Shown here: positions 1-12,235 of the stretch, one piece after another
Layout: each line of letters begins with the position of its first letter
Numbering within the stretch: the stretch's first letter is position 1
NCBI GenBank assembly: GCA_963281255.1
Contig: OY725490.1
Location: 4,464,001 to 4,528,000, forward strand
Length of the DNA: 64,000 bases
Source: Aphrocallistes beatrix
Taxonomy: Eukaryota > Porifera > Hexactinellida > Sceptrulophora > Aphrocallistidae
Reading direction: 5' to 3'
Position numbers and translations under genes: made by a program
The notes under the pieces: model-generated
Told to the model about the DNA's origin: nothing
Databases searched by the model: none
Seen by the model: only the letters and a program-made list of their open reading frames with translations

Positions 1-321
1 TAGTTGTATCGGTACTAATTCTGCTCCAACAATCAGTGGTTATAGTGAAGAGGACACAACTAGTGGATGTCTAGACCTTAACTTTCCTAAGTAACTAGGT
101 CCTAGACCAGGAATGACCCTGGAAAGTAGAATAAGAAAAAATGGATTTTCCATGACTAGAAGAGTACTGTGTATTTTGTAAAGAAGAAGACAGCTGAGGA
201 ACTTATATAAACTGTAGATATTTGGAATTGAAACCGAAGGCAAATTGTTATGCCAATGTTAATAGGAACTTGTTTCATTATTGGTAAGAACAATAGGATC
301 TAATTTTATCGCAATTAGAAC
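1..321. other. no recognisable gene
   Basis: AT-rich sequence with only short chance reading frames. Bases 314-321 (ATTAGAAC) are the left target duplication of the next element. Confidence 0.5.
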
Positions 322-743
322 CAGGCACGGCGTCAAGTTTATCGAACAAGGGGTAGCCAATCTTATCGAGAGGGGGCGGCGGCTGTTTTTTCATGCAATC
401 ATATCTAAATACAGAGCATTAACCACCGTTTCGGTGCGGAATTCTATTCAACTTTAATTATTTGCTACGGTTGACTCGGGTTCAACCGGACCACTTAAAG
501 TCTGGTGACTTTGGCCCTGATATAACCATATTCAACCAAATAAAGAATTTGCATCAAATTAATTAACAAGCCAGAAGCTCCTCCCTTTATTTGTATAGAG
601 TTAAGTTCAGACTATAAAAACCTTCTTCCAATTTTACTCGAGTGTCTATAAAAGCACCCTCAAACATAGTCCTATAATCTTGAAATCTTGCCCTTCCACA
701 GGGGGGGGCACCTGCCCACTTGACCCCCTCTGGCGCCGCGCTG
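322..743. mobile_element. hAT-type MITE, 422 bp
   Basis: The ends are imperfect inverted repeats (CAGGCACGGCG at the left, CGCCGCGCTG at the right). They are flanked by a perfect 8-bp duplication ATTAGAAC at 314-321 and 744-751. An 8-bp duplication with CAG...CTG ends is characteristic of hAT transposons. There is no transposase frame inside, so the copy depends on a transposase supplied elsewhere. The interior near both ends is GC-rich compared with the surroundings. Confidence 0.8.
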
Positions 744-977
744 ATTAGAACTCTATTTATTTGTTGTAGTCGCCATTATCCGTATTATGGTTTTACGACA
801 TTGATTTGATTTACACAAATATGTCGCCATCGCTCAATATTTTTCGTAAACTTGATGCTGCATATTTAGAGATGTTATCTTCTTTATAATTAAACAAAGT
901 GATAGGCAATCAATGTATTTTCTGTCCACTTTCCACAAACCCTAGTTAAGGGATGTTTTTTCCACTTATGTCAGAAT

Positions 978-1530
978 GTGTGGCATTCACCAACTTGGTC
1001 TAGCAACACAGATAAGCAAGATGTAGAATTGGCATTGAAAGTTCGGAAGTTACCTTCGCTAGCCTTCGCCACTCCCATTGATATTCTAGAACTATTCAAC
1101 CAACTATTTATAGAGTTACCACTAGAAGCTTATGATCTACCTCGCTATTTTGAGTCCACTTTTATTGGCAGACACACCCCAAATACAACTTTGATGCTAA
1201 CACCGCTATTCCCACTACAAATGTGGAATCAACACTTTATGGTACAAAATGGTTTACCACGCACTACTAATGCCGTGGAAGCATGGCACCGTTCATTTGG
1301 ATGCCATATGTCATGTCATCATCCATCAATATGGCGATTCCTCGATAAATTGAAGAGCAAGGCCTAGTTGAGGAAAAACAGACATTTTACATTACATGGT
1401 GGAAGCTTTCAAAACGTAGATACTGCGATGATAGGGAAGCTGCGTTGGAAAATTTAATTGAGGAATATTTAACAAGAATTAAGAAAGAATTTTTGAGAGG
1501 GCGTAGCTCATCATTTTACAATTATTGATT
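978..1530 (+). pseudogene. MULE-type transposase C-terminal remnant
   Basis: The frame from 978 to 1367 ends in a segment typical of the C-terminal part of MULE/FLYWCH-associated transposases: a WNQHF segment, then RTTNAVEAWHRSF, then HPSIWRFLDKLK. The family motif is RTNNAVEGWHR followed by HPsiWkFid.Lk. A frameshift near 1363 moves the reading to the next frame, which continues with LVEEKQTFYITWWKLSKRR and stops near 1530. The segment just before 978 (pyrimidine tract then CAG) resembles a splice acceptor, so this may be a final exon. The N-terminal catalytic part is not visible upstream. It is a broken fragment of a transposase or of a gene derived from one. Confidence 0.65.
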
Positions 1531-2719
1531 CTTATAGTATACTAATTATTATTAATCTGTTTTAATTAACTTTTCTTTTCACATTACAACATAAAGTATT
1601 TCCAATTTAATTCAGGACATTAATTACAGGGGTTTTATTTTGGTTTTAAAATTGCGTACGCGGCTGACTAAATTCACTCTTTGTCACGAACTGTCTTGTC
1701 ATGAAATGTCTATGTCACGAAGTGTCTCGTCACGAAATGTCTTGTCACGAAATGTCTTGTCACAAAGTCTGTATCCCAAAAATTAATTCATTTTGCACCG
1801 AACCATTCACAGCTAGATCATGTACTAGAATTAAATGTTAAAAGCGCTCTGTTGTAGTACTCTCAAAGCGGGTAGGAAAATAATTATATTCGCAATAAGT
1901 AGGTAGGGCAAAGTTTTGAAGTTCTGCATACTTGGAATTATCAATTGCTAAGATAACGGCAGTAATTCGAAGTGCTCTCTTACTTTTAGACTTTTTAGAC
2001 AAGGATTATTGCAAATATGCATACAATGTCTGCCTTTTTATAAAATTACACTTCTTAAGCAGCTGCGATCTGCGGTGTCATGGTTTTCCAAAAAGTAGGA
2101 GTGAATATATGCGCTTATTATTTGAGGAGTTTGAAAGATCATTCATTCCATCATCAAAACAATACTACCACTAATTATACGATTGTAATGCGCATCTTTG
2201 TTCTAAGTATCACATCAATAAGATTCTGAGTGGCGTCTTCATTACTGGGCAGAGGGCGCCCACAAAAATAGGCTAGGAGGCGCCATCATAAATGGGCAGA
2301 GAAGCGCTTTCGAAAGAGGCCCGAATATAATTCTTGCTCAATTATGATATTAGACAATGAATGCGTATTTTTTATCTTCCATTCCAGAATGCTTTTTGCC
2401 CATAATTGCTTTTTAAAATGGGGAATCAAATCTATCAAATCGAACTTTGAAAAGTAGAAAGTAAAATTATCTTACATAAGATACAAATTATGATTGATAA
2501 GTTGTTCAGTATACAGAGTATTTTATAATTGATGCCCTATCCAAATTTAACACACTTTATAGAATACCCACTAGTACTCTTTTACTAGTTGAACGATTCA
2601 GCTTGCATCTCAATAGTATGACTCCAATGGCACTTGTTAAACATTTTGCTCCATTATAATCGTTATTTTGATCTGCTTACCCCGAAATTGGGTATTCCAC
2701 TAATATTTACTCACAACTA
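1531..2719. other. unassigned, with short tandem repeats
   Basis: A tandem array at about 1681-1768 repeats a ~15-18-bp unit containing GTCACGAAATGTC five or six times with variation. A GC-rich patch at 2230-2330 carries two related GGCGCC-containing blocks. An 80-codon frame at 1932-2174 has no recognisable motif and I do not call it a gene. Confidence 0.5.
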
Positions 2720-5508
2720 ATGGTCAAAGAACAGACTGTTCAAACTCGTAATCGGGCAATTGGCATGTTGCAGGGTGGGCTGACGCAAAAAAGGTTGCTA
2801 AACAGATTGGTGTCAATATCCGAACAGTTCGTTGTTGTTAGCTGAGCTTTCTTGAAGGTCACTCACTCGAAAACAAAAGGGGCCGTGGGCGAAAAACATC
2901 CGTCCCAATGCCAGCAAAATTGGTTATCACAAAGTCTACCAAAAAAGGACACCAATCAACCAGATCCATCTCTCGGAAGTTGAAATCTAAGGGGTATTCA
3001 TAGCATTCTATACATAAGGCAATGGCAGTCAGCAAAAAAGTAGTACCATGGATTGCTTAGTATATTCAATCCTAAAACCGCTAAATTGATACTGTTATTA
3101 TCAACTATAATTATTACATATTTTGTGTTCATGGGTTGATTAAATATATTAATTTTGAAAATATAATGTAACCCCAATATTTATATTTACTTTGCATACA
3201 ACACTAGTGTATTACACTTACATATTGTTTTATTGTATATCATTTCTATTACTCATTTATAATGCCTCATTTGACAACACTAATTGCATTAATTAATATT
3301 TGGAAGAGATGTCTTGTGTCGCGCCTGGCTTTACTTCCAATTACAGAGGAGTAGAACACTCCATGAAGTTATTTTAATTTACCAAAAGATGGTGCTCTTC
3401 GTGAAAATGGTATCGAGCCATTCCTAGAGCTGTGATGACAACCAAAACAACAAGATTCCAAAGGTGAGTGGTTTCTTAAGACTTAAGTAATGTAATTATT
3501 CTAGAATCATACATATACTCAAGTTTGTTAGAAACAATTGATTGAATTTAAAAGACTGCGAAACAGTGTTTATCTTCCCCAAATTTAGTGAATGCAATCC
3601 TCGCTACTCCAAAAACATAGGCATAAGTACCTTATATAATTTGGATAAATGCAATTTATTTAAACGCGCCCCAAATTAACATCGAAAGCCTGCTGGCTAT
3701 CAGCGTGGAAAGGCAAAATGTAAATTTGGCCCTTAAGGATTTCCAAGAGCCAACTTCAGTCGGACAGTTAGCTTATAACATAGAAAAAACATTGTGAGAA
3801 CCAAACTGTTGAGTTCTTAAATTCATCGATGATATTTGGAAAATGTTCAATGTGAATTGGGTAGGGAAGAATATTCATATTAACGACGATGTATCTGCAC
3901 CCTTAGCAGATATTTTAAAACTTTATTCTGGCTCTTCCCATGCTAATCTTATTCATTTGGCATGTGCTACTATGGAATTAGAACATTGTATACTTTGAGG
4001 CATTTTGCACATGCAGTACGCCACGGTGATACATTCTACCAAATCTTTTTTCACTGTATTCAACTGTTCATTATCTAATAAAGTTAAGACCTCTAATAAT
4101 GCATTACCGTAGTATTGAAACATGATAATAGTAAACTAAACTTGGTAAATTCAAGAACTAATTTAATAATATTATTTGTTTATTTAGTCAACTTCATTAT
4201 GCTGTAAAGGTCCGAAATGTGTGACTATATCCTATTGGAAGGCCAGAGGGCGTGATTGTTCCTTATTACTCGTAGAAGTACTATATTGCTCCCTTATGAC
4301 GTCTCAGGTCAAGTCTGTCTCTCAAGCTAAGTCAAGTCTGTCTCTCAAGCTAAGCTAAGTCAAGTGTAGCTCTCAAAACTAAATCGAGCCTATCTCAAGC
4401 TAAGTCAAGCCATAGTCTGCCATCAAGAAGTAGAAGTCCGTCTCATTAGTACTTCTCGAAATCCAATGTTTATTTTGTATTTATGAGCTTAATATTTATA
4501 TTATGTCATATTTGTTTACTCCAGAGTAAAAATAATTACAAAGATCAAATATGTCTTAACAATTAATGGTCATATTTGTGAGTGGGGTCACTTAAATGCT
4601 TAATTAACCATATATAACGTATAAAGGATGAATGTAAATTTGAATATACTAAGCAATCCATGGTCCAAAAAAATAGTGACTGCCATTGCCTTATGTATAT
4701 AATGCTATGGGGAATTATATCTCATACAGCACCGTATACCACTATTTACGGAATACCATTAACACCAAGCCATATAAAAGCCAAAAGCAACCCAAATTAA
4801 CGGAAAAACAGAGGGAAAACCGATTGAAATTTTGTAAGGCACGACAAAATTGGACAACATAAGAATGGAAAAGAGTTATTTTCTCAGATGAATGTCCCTT
4901 TGAACTGATCCATGCACCCAATCGACAGAATGATCGAATTTGGGCACCTGACAAGTCCAACGTTCCACCCATAGAACTGGTAAAACACCCTCCTAAAATT
5001 CAGGTATGGGGGATGATCTCTTAGCAGGCTGTCTCCGATTTGCACATGATAGATCCTGGACAAACAGTAACTACAGATTACTATGTAAACGAAGATCTGA
5101 AGAAGACTCTTAGTGCCACGTATAAAAGAAAACGAAAAACAGAATCCACTATCCAGAGAAAGATGGTACAAAACATGTCCAATTCAATTTTCCAACAAGA
5201 TGGTGCACCGGCCGATCACTCGAAAAAGTCTCAAGAATGGTCAAAAAATAATATACGTACCTTCGTTCTGGGAGAAAGGTATTTGGCCAGGTAACTCCCC
5301 AGATCTCAATCCAATAGAAAATGTATGGGAAATAATGAAAAGTGATATGGATGCGATGGCTCTTCCACACAACCTGAAAATGGTTGAAAATAACATTAAA
5401 CTGGCCTGGTCGAGACTATCGCCTGATATTTTAGAAAATGTATACAATGGGATGCCAAATAGAGTAAATAAGTGCACCAAACTACATGGTGGTTATATTT
5501 CAAAGTGA
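2720..5508 (+). pseudogene. Tc1/mariner-superfamily transposase, split by a P-type element
   Basis: The N-terminal part (2720-2998) has a helix-turn-helix reading AIGMLQGGLTQKK then VAKQIGVNIRTVR, with a frameshift near 2789. The catalytic part resumes after the insertion at 4709. It has IFSDE (first Asp codon 4887-4889), VWGMIS, QQDGAP (second Asp 5199-5201) and NSPDLNPIENVW (Glu codon 5317-5319). In-frame stops occur near 4850 and 5023, and a frameshift lies near 5260. The spacing from the second Asp to the Glu is about 38 residues, depending on how the frameshift is repaired. That is longer than the DD34E of classical Tc1. It is clearly inactive. Terminal inverted repeats were not identified. 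Confidence 0.85.
2999..4708 (+). mobile_element. P-type (THAP) transposon, defective copy 1
   Basis: Terminal inverted repeats of roughly 65 bp begin CATAGCATTCTATACATAAG and are matched in reverse complement at 4640-4708. Flanking 8-bp direct repeats are GGGGTATT (2991-2998) and GGGGAATT (4709-4716), 7 of 8 identical; P elements make 8-bp duplications. An ATG at 3309 opens a THAP-like zinc-finger exon (MSCVAPGFTSNYRG, then KWYRAIPRAV) ending at a splice-donor-like GGTGAGT near 3460. The second zinc-ligand Cys is Phe and the frame is shifted. A later segment (3700-3990) reads like the P transposase middle region, with FIDDIWKMFNVNW and LIHLACATMELEHC, but has stops. Tandem CAAGTCTGTCTCAAGCTAAG units occupy 4310-4430. 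It is inserted in the mariner transposase gene. Confidence 0.8.
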
Positions 5509-6398
5509 ATTCTTAGATTTTTAGCTGTTAGTGTTGCGTTAATTCATGGTGTGTTATATGGTATCAACTATTAAACACCCAGATGTCACAAATACGAAAA
5601 TACCATCAATAATAGTGTCATGAATATTGAACAAAAATCACCAATCTGCGTCTTTAATTCATACCAAGAACTACATCGAGTTACTACAAATTTATTAACA
5701 AAATCGCATTCTGCACATGTAAATTACCAATTTTAAAACATCAAATATTTTAGCTATTCACGATAATTAGAATTTGCACATCGTGTCAATAATGACTATT
5801 GACCATCATGTACACTATCCGGACAAAAGTATTCAACCACTACGAAAAACCTCCATACGAATGGTATTAAAATGGATCTACTTTCTCATAAAGTAATATG
5901 TACTCAAACCGTAAGAAATACTATATTTAAATACTCTATTTTTAGTGCAGCTCATAGTATAGGTGATGCCTCATGTCATGATCGGCGTGCGACGTCTATC
6001 CATCCGTCTGCTCGCTCCTCCAATTTCTATTGGACCAAATTAAGCCAAATTTGGACCTTATATTCCTGATATGGCGGAGATTTGACCCTGGGGACTCTCC
6101 TGCCAAATGTAAGGATTATTCATATTTTTACAGCTTGCCTCAAAATGTGACAAACGGGGTGACTAATAAAATTGCAAGGTTTTAATCAAACAGTAGAATT
6201 TAATATAATTGGTCCATGTGGAATAGACCTGATTCAAATACATGCTAAATAACTCTCTAAACTTGAAATTTGATTGGCTGAAATGAAAAAAATTGTTTAA
6301 AACTCAATTAAGGGTGTACACAAAAAATTTAATCATTATAAATACAAATTGTACTAAATGGGTTTATTCATGAAGAGGAAAACTTCTAAACGGTATGG
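5509..6398. other. Tc1-type MITE fragments, otherwise unassigned
   Basis: At 5811 a TA is followed by CACTATCCGGACAAAAGTAT, matching the end of the Tc1-type MITE family seen complete at 11415-11887 and 20872-21350. The similarity runs to about 5930. A second fragment of the same family occupies about 6330-6740 and is interrupted by the hAT-type MITE at 6407. Nothing else is recognisable. Confidence 0.5.
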
Positions 6399-6406
6399 AA
6401 CACAGC

Positions 6407-6611
6407 CAGGGGTTTATATAGGTGCTCGGTCGGCACTTATAGGTGCCAGCCTGGTATCGTCCGAGGAGCCAAGGTGCTTGCAGTGTGATTCGATTTTGGT
6501 CCCGGGTTGCTATCACCCCTAGAATTACAAGATAAACCACTGTTCAGGTGCCATATAGCTTTTATCACCTCCAAAAAAGTGCTGGATTGGAAAATCCTAG
6601 ATAAACCCATG
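6407..6611. mobile_element. hAT-type MITE, 205 bp, nested
   Basis: The ends are CAGGGGTTTAT and ATAAACCCATG. Flanking 8-bp direct repeats are AACACAGC (6399-6406) and GACACAGC (6612-6619), 7 of 8 identical. It interrupts a fragment of the Tc1-type MITE family, which continues on both sides (CTTCTAAACGGTATGG before, TTGGATTGCAGATT after), matching the uninterrupted order at 44185-44225. No coding capacity. Confidence 0.75.
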
Positions 6612-6832
6612 GACACAGCAAATTGGATTGCAGATTGGAATAATACGCATTCGAATTAGTCACAGGTGAATATTTCCAATTAATCATTAATTTCTAACTT
6701 TTTGAAATTATCAATCAGTGCCACCTTATGCCACATACTCCCATTTTAACCGCTATACATGATGGCAATGAATTACCTATAGTAGCTCAGGCTGATAAGA
6801 TTATTGATTGAGTTGAGGAATTTATTAGATAT

Positions 6833-7316
6833 AAGCGCGCTTCGCTTGCTTGCGCTGCGCGGCTGCTGACACTTTGCGTCCGCCGGAGGCTCCTTTCGGT
6901 CGCCTGGGATCACATTGATTAATTATAGGGGTATAACATCTCTAAATACGTCTGTCTTACTGTTAAAATCGATATCACTCGAATAATCAGCAAATTTATC
7001 GATTTTTAAAATTTTGATGCGTAATGATGACGTCATAACAGAGTGATGAGCAATCATTTTTTGATTATAGTTGTATCATATGTGAGATATATTAATATAC
7101 ACATTCTATTAAAATCTCAGCCTTCTATCACCTAAATGGCTGAGTTCAGTCGAAAAACTGAAATTTCTAATTATAAAAAAGGTGACAATGACGTTATAAT
7201 TCCATGATGAGTCATTTTCGTCTGAGCTCAGAACTTAGTGGAGCCATAGCCAAAAGACTCCCGCATGCCCAAAATCAGCTTTCTGTACCCGGCAGTTTCT
7301 TCAATCAATTCGTTAC
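6833..7316 (+). repeat. HP repeat family, copy a
   Basis: A ~485-bp copy of the most frequent interspersed repeat here. The left end is GC-rich (AAGCGCGCTTCGCTTGCTTG) with a hairpin-forming stretch of CCGCC/GGAGGC type. The rest is AT-rich with a TGACGTCA palindrome at 7028-7035. The right end is TCAATCAATTCGTTAC and runs into a TA microsatellite. Confidence 0.85.
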
Positions 7317-7327
7317 ATATATATATA

Positions 7328-8009
7328 TTAGGGTGCTCCAAAAAATTCGAAAGTTTGAATCTTTAGATGTACACTCTTCAAATAGTTTACTTTGATCACC
7401 AAGTGTTCACCATAAAAATTTCATGCAATTTGGGGATGGTTTAGTGGTCGCGCAAAGTAGCCTCCCCCTCGTGCTAATTTATAATGGGATATGTCCAGGA
7501 TGGGGCCAAAAGTTGTAAAAGGCGTACTTCTGATGTTTATATAAACTAGTAACTTTATTTTTGTGATATTTGGGGGTGGGTTTATATAAGTTAATAATAC
7601 ATTTTAAAAACCTAAAATCTACCATTTCCGAGATATTGGTGAAAACAGTTGGGACCAGCCTTCATACTTGAAATTATTAATGGTCTCAACTGTTTTCACC
7701 AATATCTCCGAACCGGCAGCTTTTAGGTCATTAAAATGTATTATTAGCTGATATAAAATGACACCCAAATATCACAAAAATAAAGTTACTAGTTTATATA
7801 ACTTCAGAAATACGCCTTTTACAACTTTTGGCCCCAACCTGGACATATCCCATTATAAATTAGCATGAGGGGGAAGCTACTTTGCGCGACCACTAAACCA
7901 TCCCCAAATTGCATGAAAATTTTATGGTGAATACTTGGTGATCAAAGTAAACTATTTGAAGAGTGTGCATCAAAAGATTCAAACTTTCGTATTTTTTGGA
8001 GCACCCTAA
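7328..8009. mobile_element. foldback element FB1, 682 bp
   Basis: Nearly the whole element is one inverted repeat: the left arm is about 7328-7662, the right arm about 7682-8009, and the loop is about 20 bp. The ends are TTAGGGTGCTCC and GGAGCACCCTAA. Both sides are TA microsatellite, consistent with insertion at TA. No frame has coding character. A deleted derivative of the same family lies at 29288-29520. Confidence 0.85.
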
Positions 8010-8761
8010 TATATATATATATATACACATATATATATACACATTAATCGAAGGATGTTCAACAATGACTAATTCGAATGTGTAGATTTCGAATCTGAAA
8101 CCATATTTTAGGACAAGTAACTCTTTGAATTTGAACGTATTAACCTTCATGAAAAGTACAGTTTGGTACTATTTGTCTAAGTTGACTAATTCATGAATTA
8201 TCAATGAATTACTCAAAATTTCAAACTAAAATAATGAAAAAATTATTTGATATTTCGAATAGGGACTGAGCAATGTTAGAGGTATATAACATGAACAACC
8301 TTTTAACCACTTTTGGGTATAGAATCTGAACTAATGTTTGAAATTTTGAATAATTCATTAATTGAATAATTCATAATTCTTCATCATCTTTCAATGAATT
8401 AGTCAACTTAGCTACGTATTTGTATGGGAAAGAATCAAGGGTTCAAATATTTTTGCCCGGTTGGTGTATATTATGTAAATGCCCTACAAGTCACTTAATG
8501 GAGTTCCACTATATCAACCCGTCGACCGACATTCTTTATTTCAAATTCGTAAACTATACATCCGAATTAGTGATTTTTGAAACTTTCTACACGAACACTT
8601 ATTCTCTTTTCGAAAAAGATCAAACTGTTCCACTTGTGTCACTAATCGCCATCATGTATATAATGGCCTTAACAAGGAACAAGTAGCATCATGCATCAAA
8701 GGTAAGTATTTTTAAACGAGTTAGTACTTGTAATTGAGTTGAGGCCATCAATTATGTGTAA
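8010..8761. other. TA microsatellite and Tc1-MITE-like fragments
   Basis: A (TA)n tract at 8010-8045 is followed by sequence resembling the interior of the Tc1-type MITEs (ACTAATTCGAATGTGTAGAT, then GAATCTGAAACC). An 88-codon frame at 8420-8686 has no recognisable motif. Confidence 0.4.
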
Positions 8762-9250
8762 CAAGCGCGCTTCGCTTGCTTGAGCTGCGCAGCTGGCGGA
8801 CACTTCGTGTCCGCGGGAGGCTCCATTCGGTCGCCTGGAGGTGACATTGGTTGATTATAAGGGAGATATCATCTCTAAATATGTCCATCTTAGTTTAAAA
8901 ATCGATTTCACTCGAAAAGTCACCAAATTTGTCAATTTTTAAAATTTTGATAATGATGACGTCATAACAAAGTGATGAGTCATCATTTTTTGATGATAGT
9001 TGCATCATATGTGAGGTATGTTAGTATACATATTCTATTAAAATTTCAGCCTTCTATCTCCTATAATGGCTGAGTTATGCCCGAATAACTGTGTTGCTTA
9101 ACTTTTAAAAATGTGACGATGACGTCATAATTCCATGATGAGTCGACATTTTGCTCTGAGCTCAGAACTTACTGGAGCCATAGCCAAAAGACTCCCACAT
9201 GCCAAAAATTAGCTTTCCATGACCGGCAGTTTCTTCAATCAATTCGTTAC

Positions 9251-9253
<3 letters not shown>
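8762..9253 (+). repeat. HP repeat family, copy b
   Basis: A full-length copy, from CAAGCGCGCTTCGCTTGC to TCAATCAATTCGTTACAGA. It holds two TGACGTCA palindromes (8957-8964 and 9120-9127). The right end joins a 50-bp TA microsatellite. Confidence 0.9.

Positions 9254-9306
<53 letters not shown>
9252..9306. repeat. (TA)n microsatellite
   Basis: About 27 TA units without interruption, at the 5' end of HP copy b. Confidence 0.95.
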
Positions 9307-9312
<6 letters not shown>

Positions 9313-10890
9313 TAATCGAGTTTTAATAGTAAGGATTAGAATGTTTATAGTTACGAATTAGAAATCAAAAATATAATATTTCTTCCCGGTTGAGTATGCC
9401 TTTATGAATTGACCTAATTTAGTATAATTTTATACGAAAATTGCCACAAAACGAAATATGTTAGAAAACAAGGCCTTAAGAAAATATCTGATCTCGATAA
9501 TGATGCAATACATCTTTTGGAGATCAGAGCTGGTCACATCTTTACACCAGAAATTGATACAATCTGTCTTCATCATGAACAAGTTTATATCTCAAATTAG
9601 TCCGTTGGCAGTTAGCTTGCTGTGACCCATGGCAGTTGCACAACAAAAAAATAGTAAACAAATACCTTAAAACTCTCAATACTTAATTAGCAGACGCACT
9701 AAACAATATCATCCCAACAACAAATGAGTTTACTATAAAGCCAGGGGTCAAAAGTTGTGCTATCAATGCTTCGATAAATTTTCTTTACGAATTTAAAAAA
9801 TTTCCCTTAGCAAAGAAATTAATTGGATTGCTATAAAAATTAATTCCTTATCTGCAAAGTAGTGCAGCTGGAATTCGATCCTGAAATAGAAACCGTATTT
9901 GGCAAGTTTTACATAACAATCCTTAGATGGATTACTATTACAATACTTAATTATATGCAAAGTTGTGCAGATGAAATTTGATCCCGAATTAGAAACCACA
10001 TTTGACAAGTTTTGGATGGTAACGAAACGCTGCCATGCTATGTGTATAAACAGAACAATAGTATATTAATTATTTTGCCAATAGACATATTGATAACTAA
10101 AGAAATTAAGAAGATAATCGTTTTACAATATTAGGAAAAAAGAAGATTATTAGTACTTGTACAAATACTTCTAATATATAGTACAAGCCGATAAAAACAC
10201 ACAAATTTCAACCACAATTCGCACAACTGGAGAAAGTATATCTATATAACTGTAGGACTAAGAAATAGGAACAAATATCAATTATTTCAGAGTTCTTCAT
10301 TCGTAGGCATCAGGAAAATTTGAAAATTTTGATAACAATTAAAATTTGGTATGATTTAAAATAGGTTGGAATTTACAGTAAAAGAACTGATGTAAGCCAT
10401 GAAATTTACCAAGAAGATTGTACATATATAGAGCAAAATTATAAAGTAAATGGGCAAATTCTAAACCTTTGGAGACATGAAGAATTAATATTTCGAAATT
10501 TTTTTGATAAATTGATGAAAATATATGTTTAGATAAGAATTAAATCTAAACTAGGCAATAAGAATATCCAATTTAGCTAAGAATATTAGGTAACTATATG
10601 GTTAACAACCAGTAATAAAACTGGATATCTAAGTTAAGAATTGAAAGATATATGTCACATTTGATTAAGGGGCCTCTAAAACAAGAGTGTCCGAACTATA
10701 AAAATCGTCAAATTTTGAAATGGCTATAATTATAAAACCAAAAGGTATTGAAAGCTGATATTGTACAAATGATCATGCACTAGTATACAAAACTTACAGG
10801 CAAAATTACAAGAATTTCCGATATGGTCGACATGAAGCAGTTGGTCGAATTGGTCGATTTCACATGGAATGATCCATATATATATATATA
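9307..10890. other. no recognisable feature
   Basis: AT-rich DNA without coding signal on either strand. Two related blocks near 9870-9920 and 9955-10010 share the wording GATCC(T/C)GAA(A/T)TAGAAACC, then CAAGTTTT, suggesting a local duplication. Confidence 0.5.
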
Positions 10891-11376
10891 TAACGAATTG
10901 ATTGAAGAAACTGCCAGGCGTAGAAAGCTGATTTTTGGCATGTGGGAGTCTTTTGGCTATGGCTCCAGTAATTTCTGAGCTCAGACGAAAATGTCGACTC
11001 ATCATGGAATTATGCCGTCTTGTCAAATTTTTAAAGGTTATGCAATACAGTTATTCGGGCATAACTCAGCTAATATAGGAGATAGAAGGCTGAAATTTTA
11101 ATTGAATCTGTGTACTAACATACCTCACATATGGTGCAACTATCATCAAAAAATGATGACTCATCACTTTGTTATGACTTCATCATTACTCATCTAAATT
11201 GTAAAAATTGACAAATTTGGTGATTATTCGAGTGATATCGATTTAACACTAAGATGGACATATTTAGTGATGCTATTTCCCTTATAATTAACCAATGTCA
11301 TCCAGGCAACCGAAGGGAGCCTCCAGTGGACACGAAGTCTCCGTCAGCCGCGCAGCGAAAGCAAGCGAAGCGCGCT

Positions 11377-11378
<2 letters not shown>
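10891..11378 (-). repeat. HP repeat family, copy c
   Basis: A full-length copy in reverse orientation, from TAACGAATTGATTGAAG to GCGAAGCGCGCTTG, flanked on both sides by TA microsatellite (10876-10890 and 11379-11412). Confidence 0.9.
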
Positions 11379-11414
<36 letters not shown>

Positions 11415-11887
11415 CACTGCCTGAACAAAACTATTCGTACACCCCATAATTCCCCATACAAATAATTATAATATTGATTTATTTAGCAAGTCATGGTATT
11501 TAATTGGTAAGAGATACACTTAATTTAACTTCAAATTCGAATTCTCCATATTCGAATTACTCACTTATTAATATTTCAACTTGTTTACACTCCCACAAGG
11601 TTAAAATTTTTCAAACTGCACCTCATACCACCAATGCCATCATATACAATGGTGATCCCTCGCGACATGTGGCATAGGAAAGCAAATGCTGAAAATATTA
11701 ATCTTGAAGAAAAGTAACTAAGTAAAAAACTTATAAAGTGGGTAATTTGAATGTGGAGAATTCGAATTTGAAGTCAAATTAAGTGTATCTCTTAACAATT
11801 AAATACATAGACTCGCTAAATAAATCAGTATTATAACTATTTGTATAGGGAATTATGGGGTGTATGAATACTTTTGTTCAAGCAGTG
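11415..11887. mobile_element. Tc1-type MITE, 473 bp
   Basis: Inverted repeats of about 50 bp: the left end is CACTGCCTGAACAAAACTAT and the right end is its near-perfect reverse complement. TA at 11413-11414 and 11888-11889 forms the duplication. Sub-terminal inverted blocks (AATTCGAATTCTCCATATTC / GAATGTGGAGAATTCGAATT) extend the fold. No transposase. It separates HP copies c and d within one TA tract. Confidence 0.85.
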
Positions 11888-11903
11888 TATATATATCTAT
11901 ATA

Positions 11904-12235
11904 TCTGTAACGAATTGATTGAAGTCTTTTCCCTATGGCTCCACTAAGTTCTGACCTCAGACGAAAATGTCGACTCATCATAGAATTATGACTTCATTGT
12001 CACCTTCTTTATAATTAGAAATTTCAGTTTTTCTACTATAACTCAGTCATTTAAGGTGATAGAAGGCTGAAATTTTAATAGAATGTGTCTTTTATGATGG
12101 CTTATCATTCTGTTATGACGTCATCTTTGCGCATCAAAAATCCAAAAATTAACAAATTTTGTGATTTTTGAGTTATATCGATTGTGGCAGTAAGACAGTT
12201 GGAGTTAGAGATGAAACTTATAATTAATAATTGCG
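11904..12235 (-). repeat. HP repeat family, copy d (3'-truncated)
   Basis: It starts TCTGTAACGAATTGATTGAAG-like in a TA tract. It follows the family through the segment before the GC-rich hairpin end, then diverges at about 12235 (GCGAGCCTAGGCGCGCGTCC). A short internal deletion is seen near the start compared with copy c. Confidence 0.8.

Noticed and set aside
1681..1768. regular short repeats that resemble a CRISPR-like array
   Set aside because: Units are contiguous without unique spacers, and the DNA is animal nuclear sequence; it is a minisatellite.
6407..6611. possible tRNA-derived SINE
   Set aside because: No A-box/B-box pair or cloverleaf; inverted ends and 8-bp flanks fit a hAT-type MITE better.
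7328..7336. TTAGGG word suggesting telomeric repeat
   Set aside because: Single occurrence forming the terminus of the foldback element FB1.
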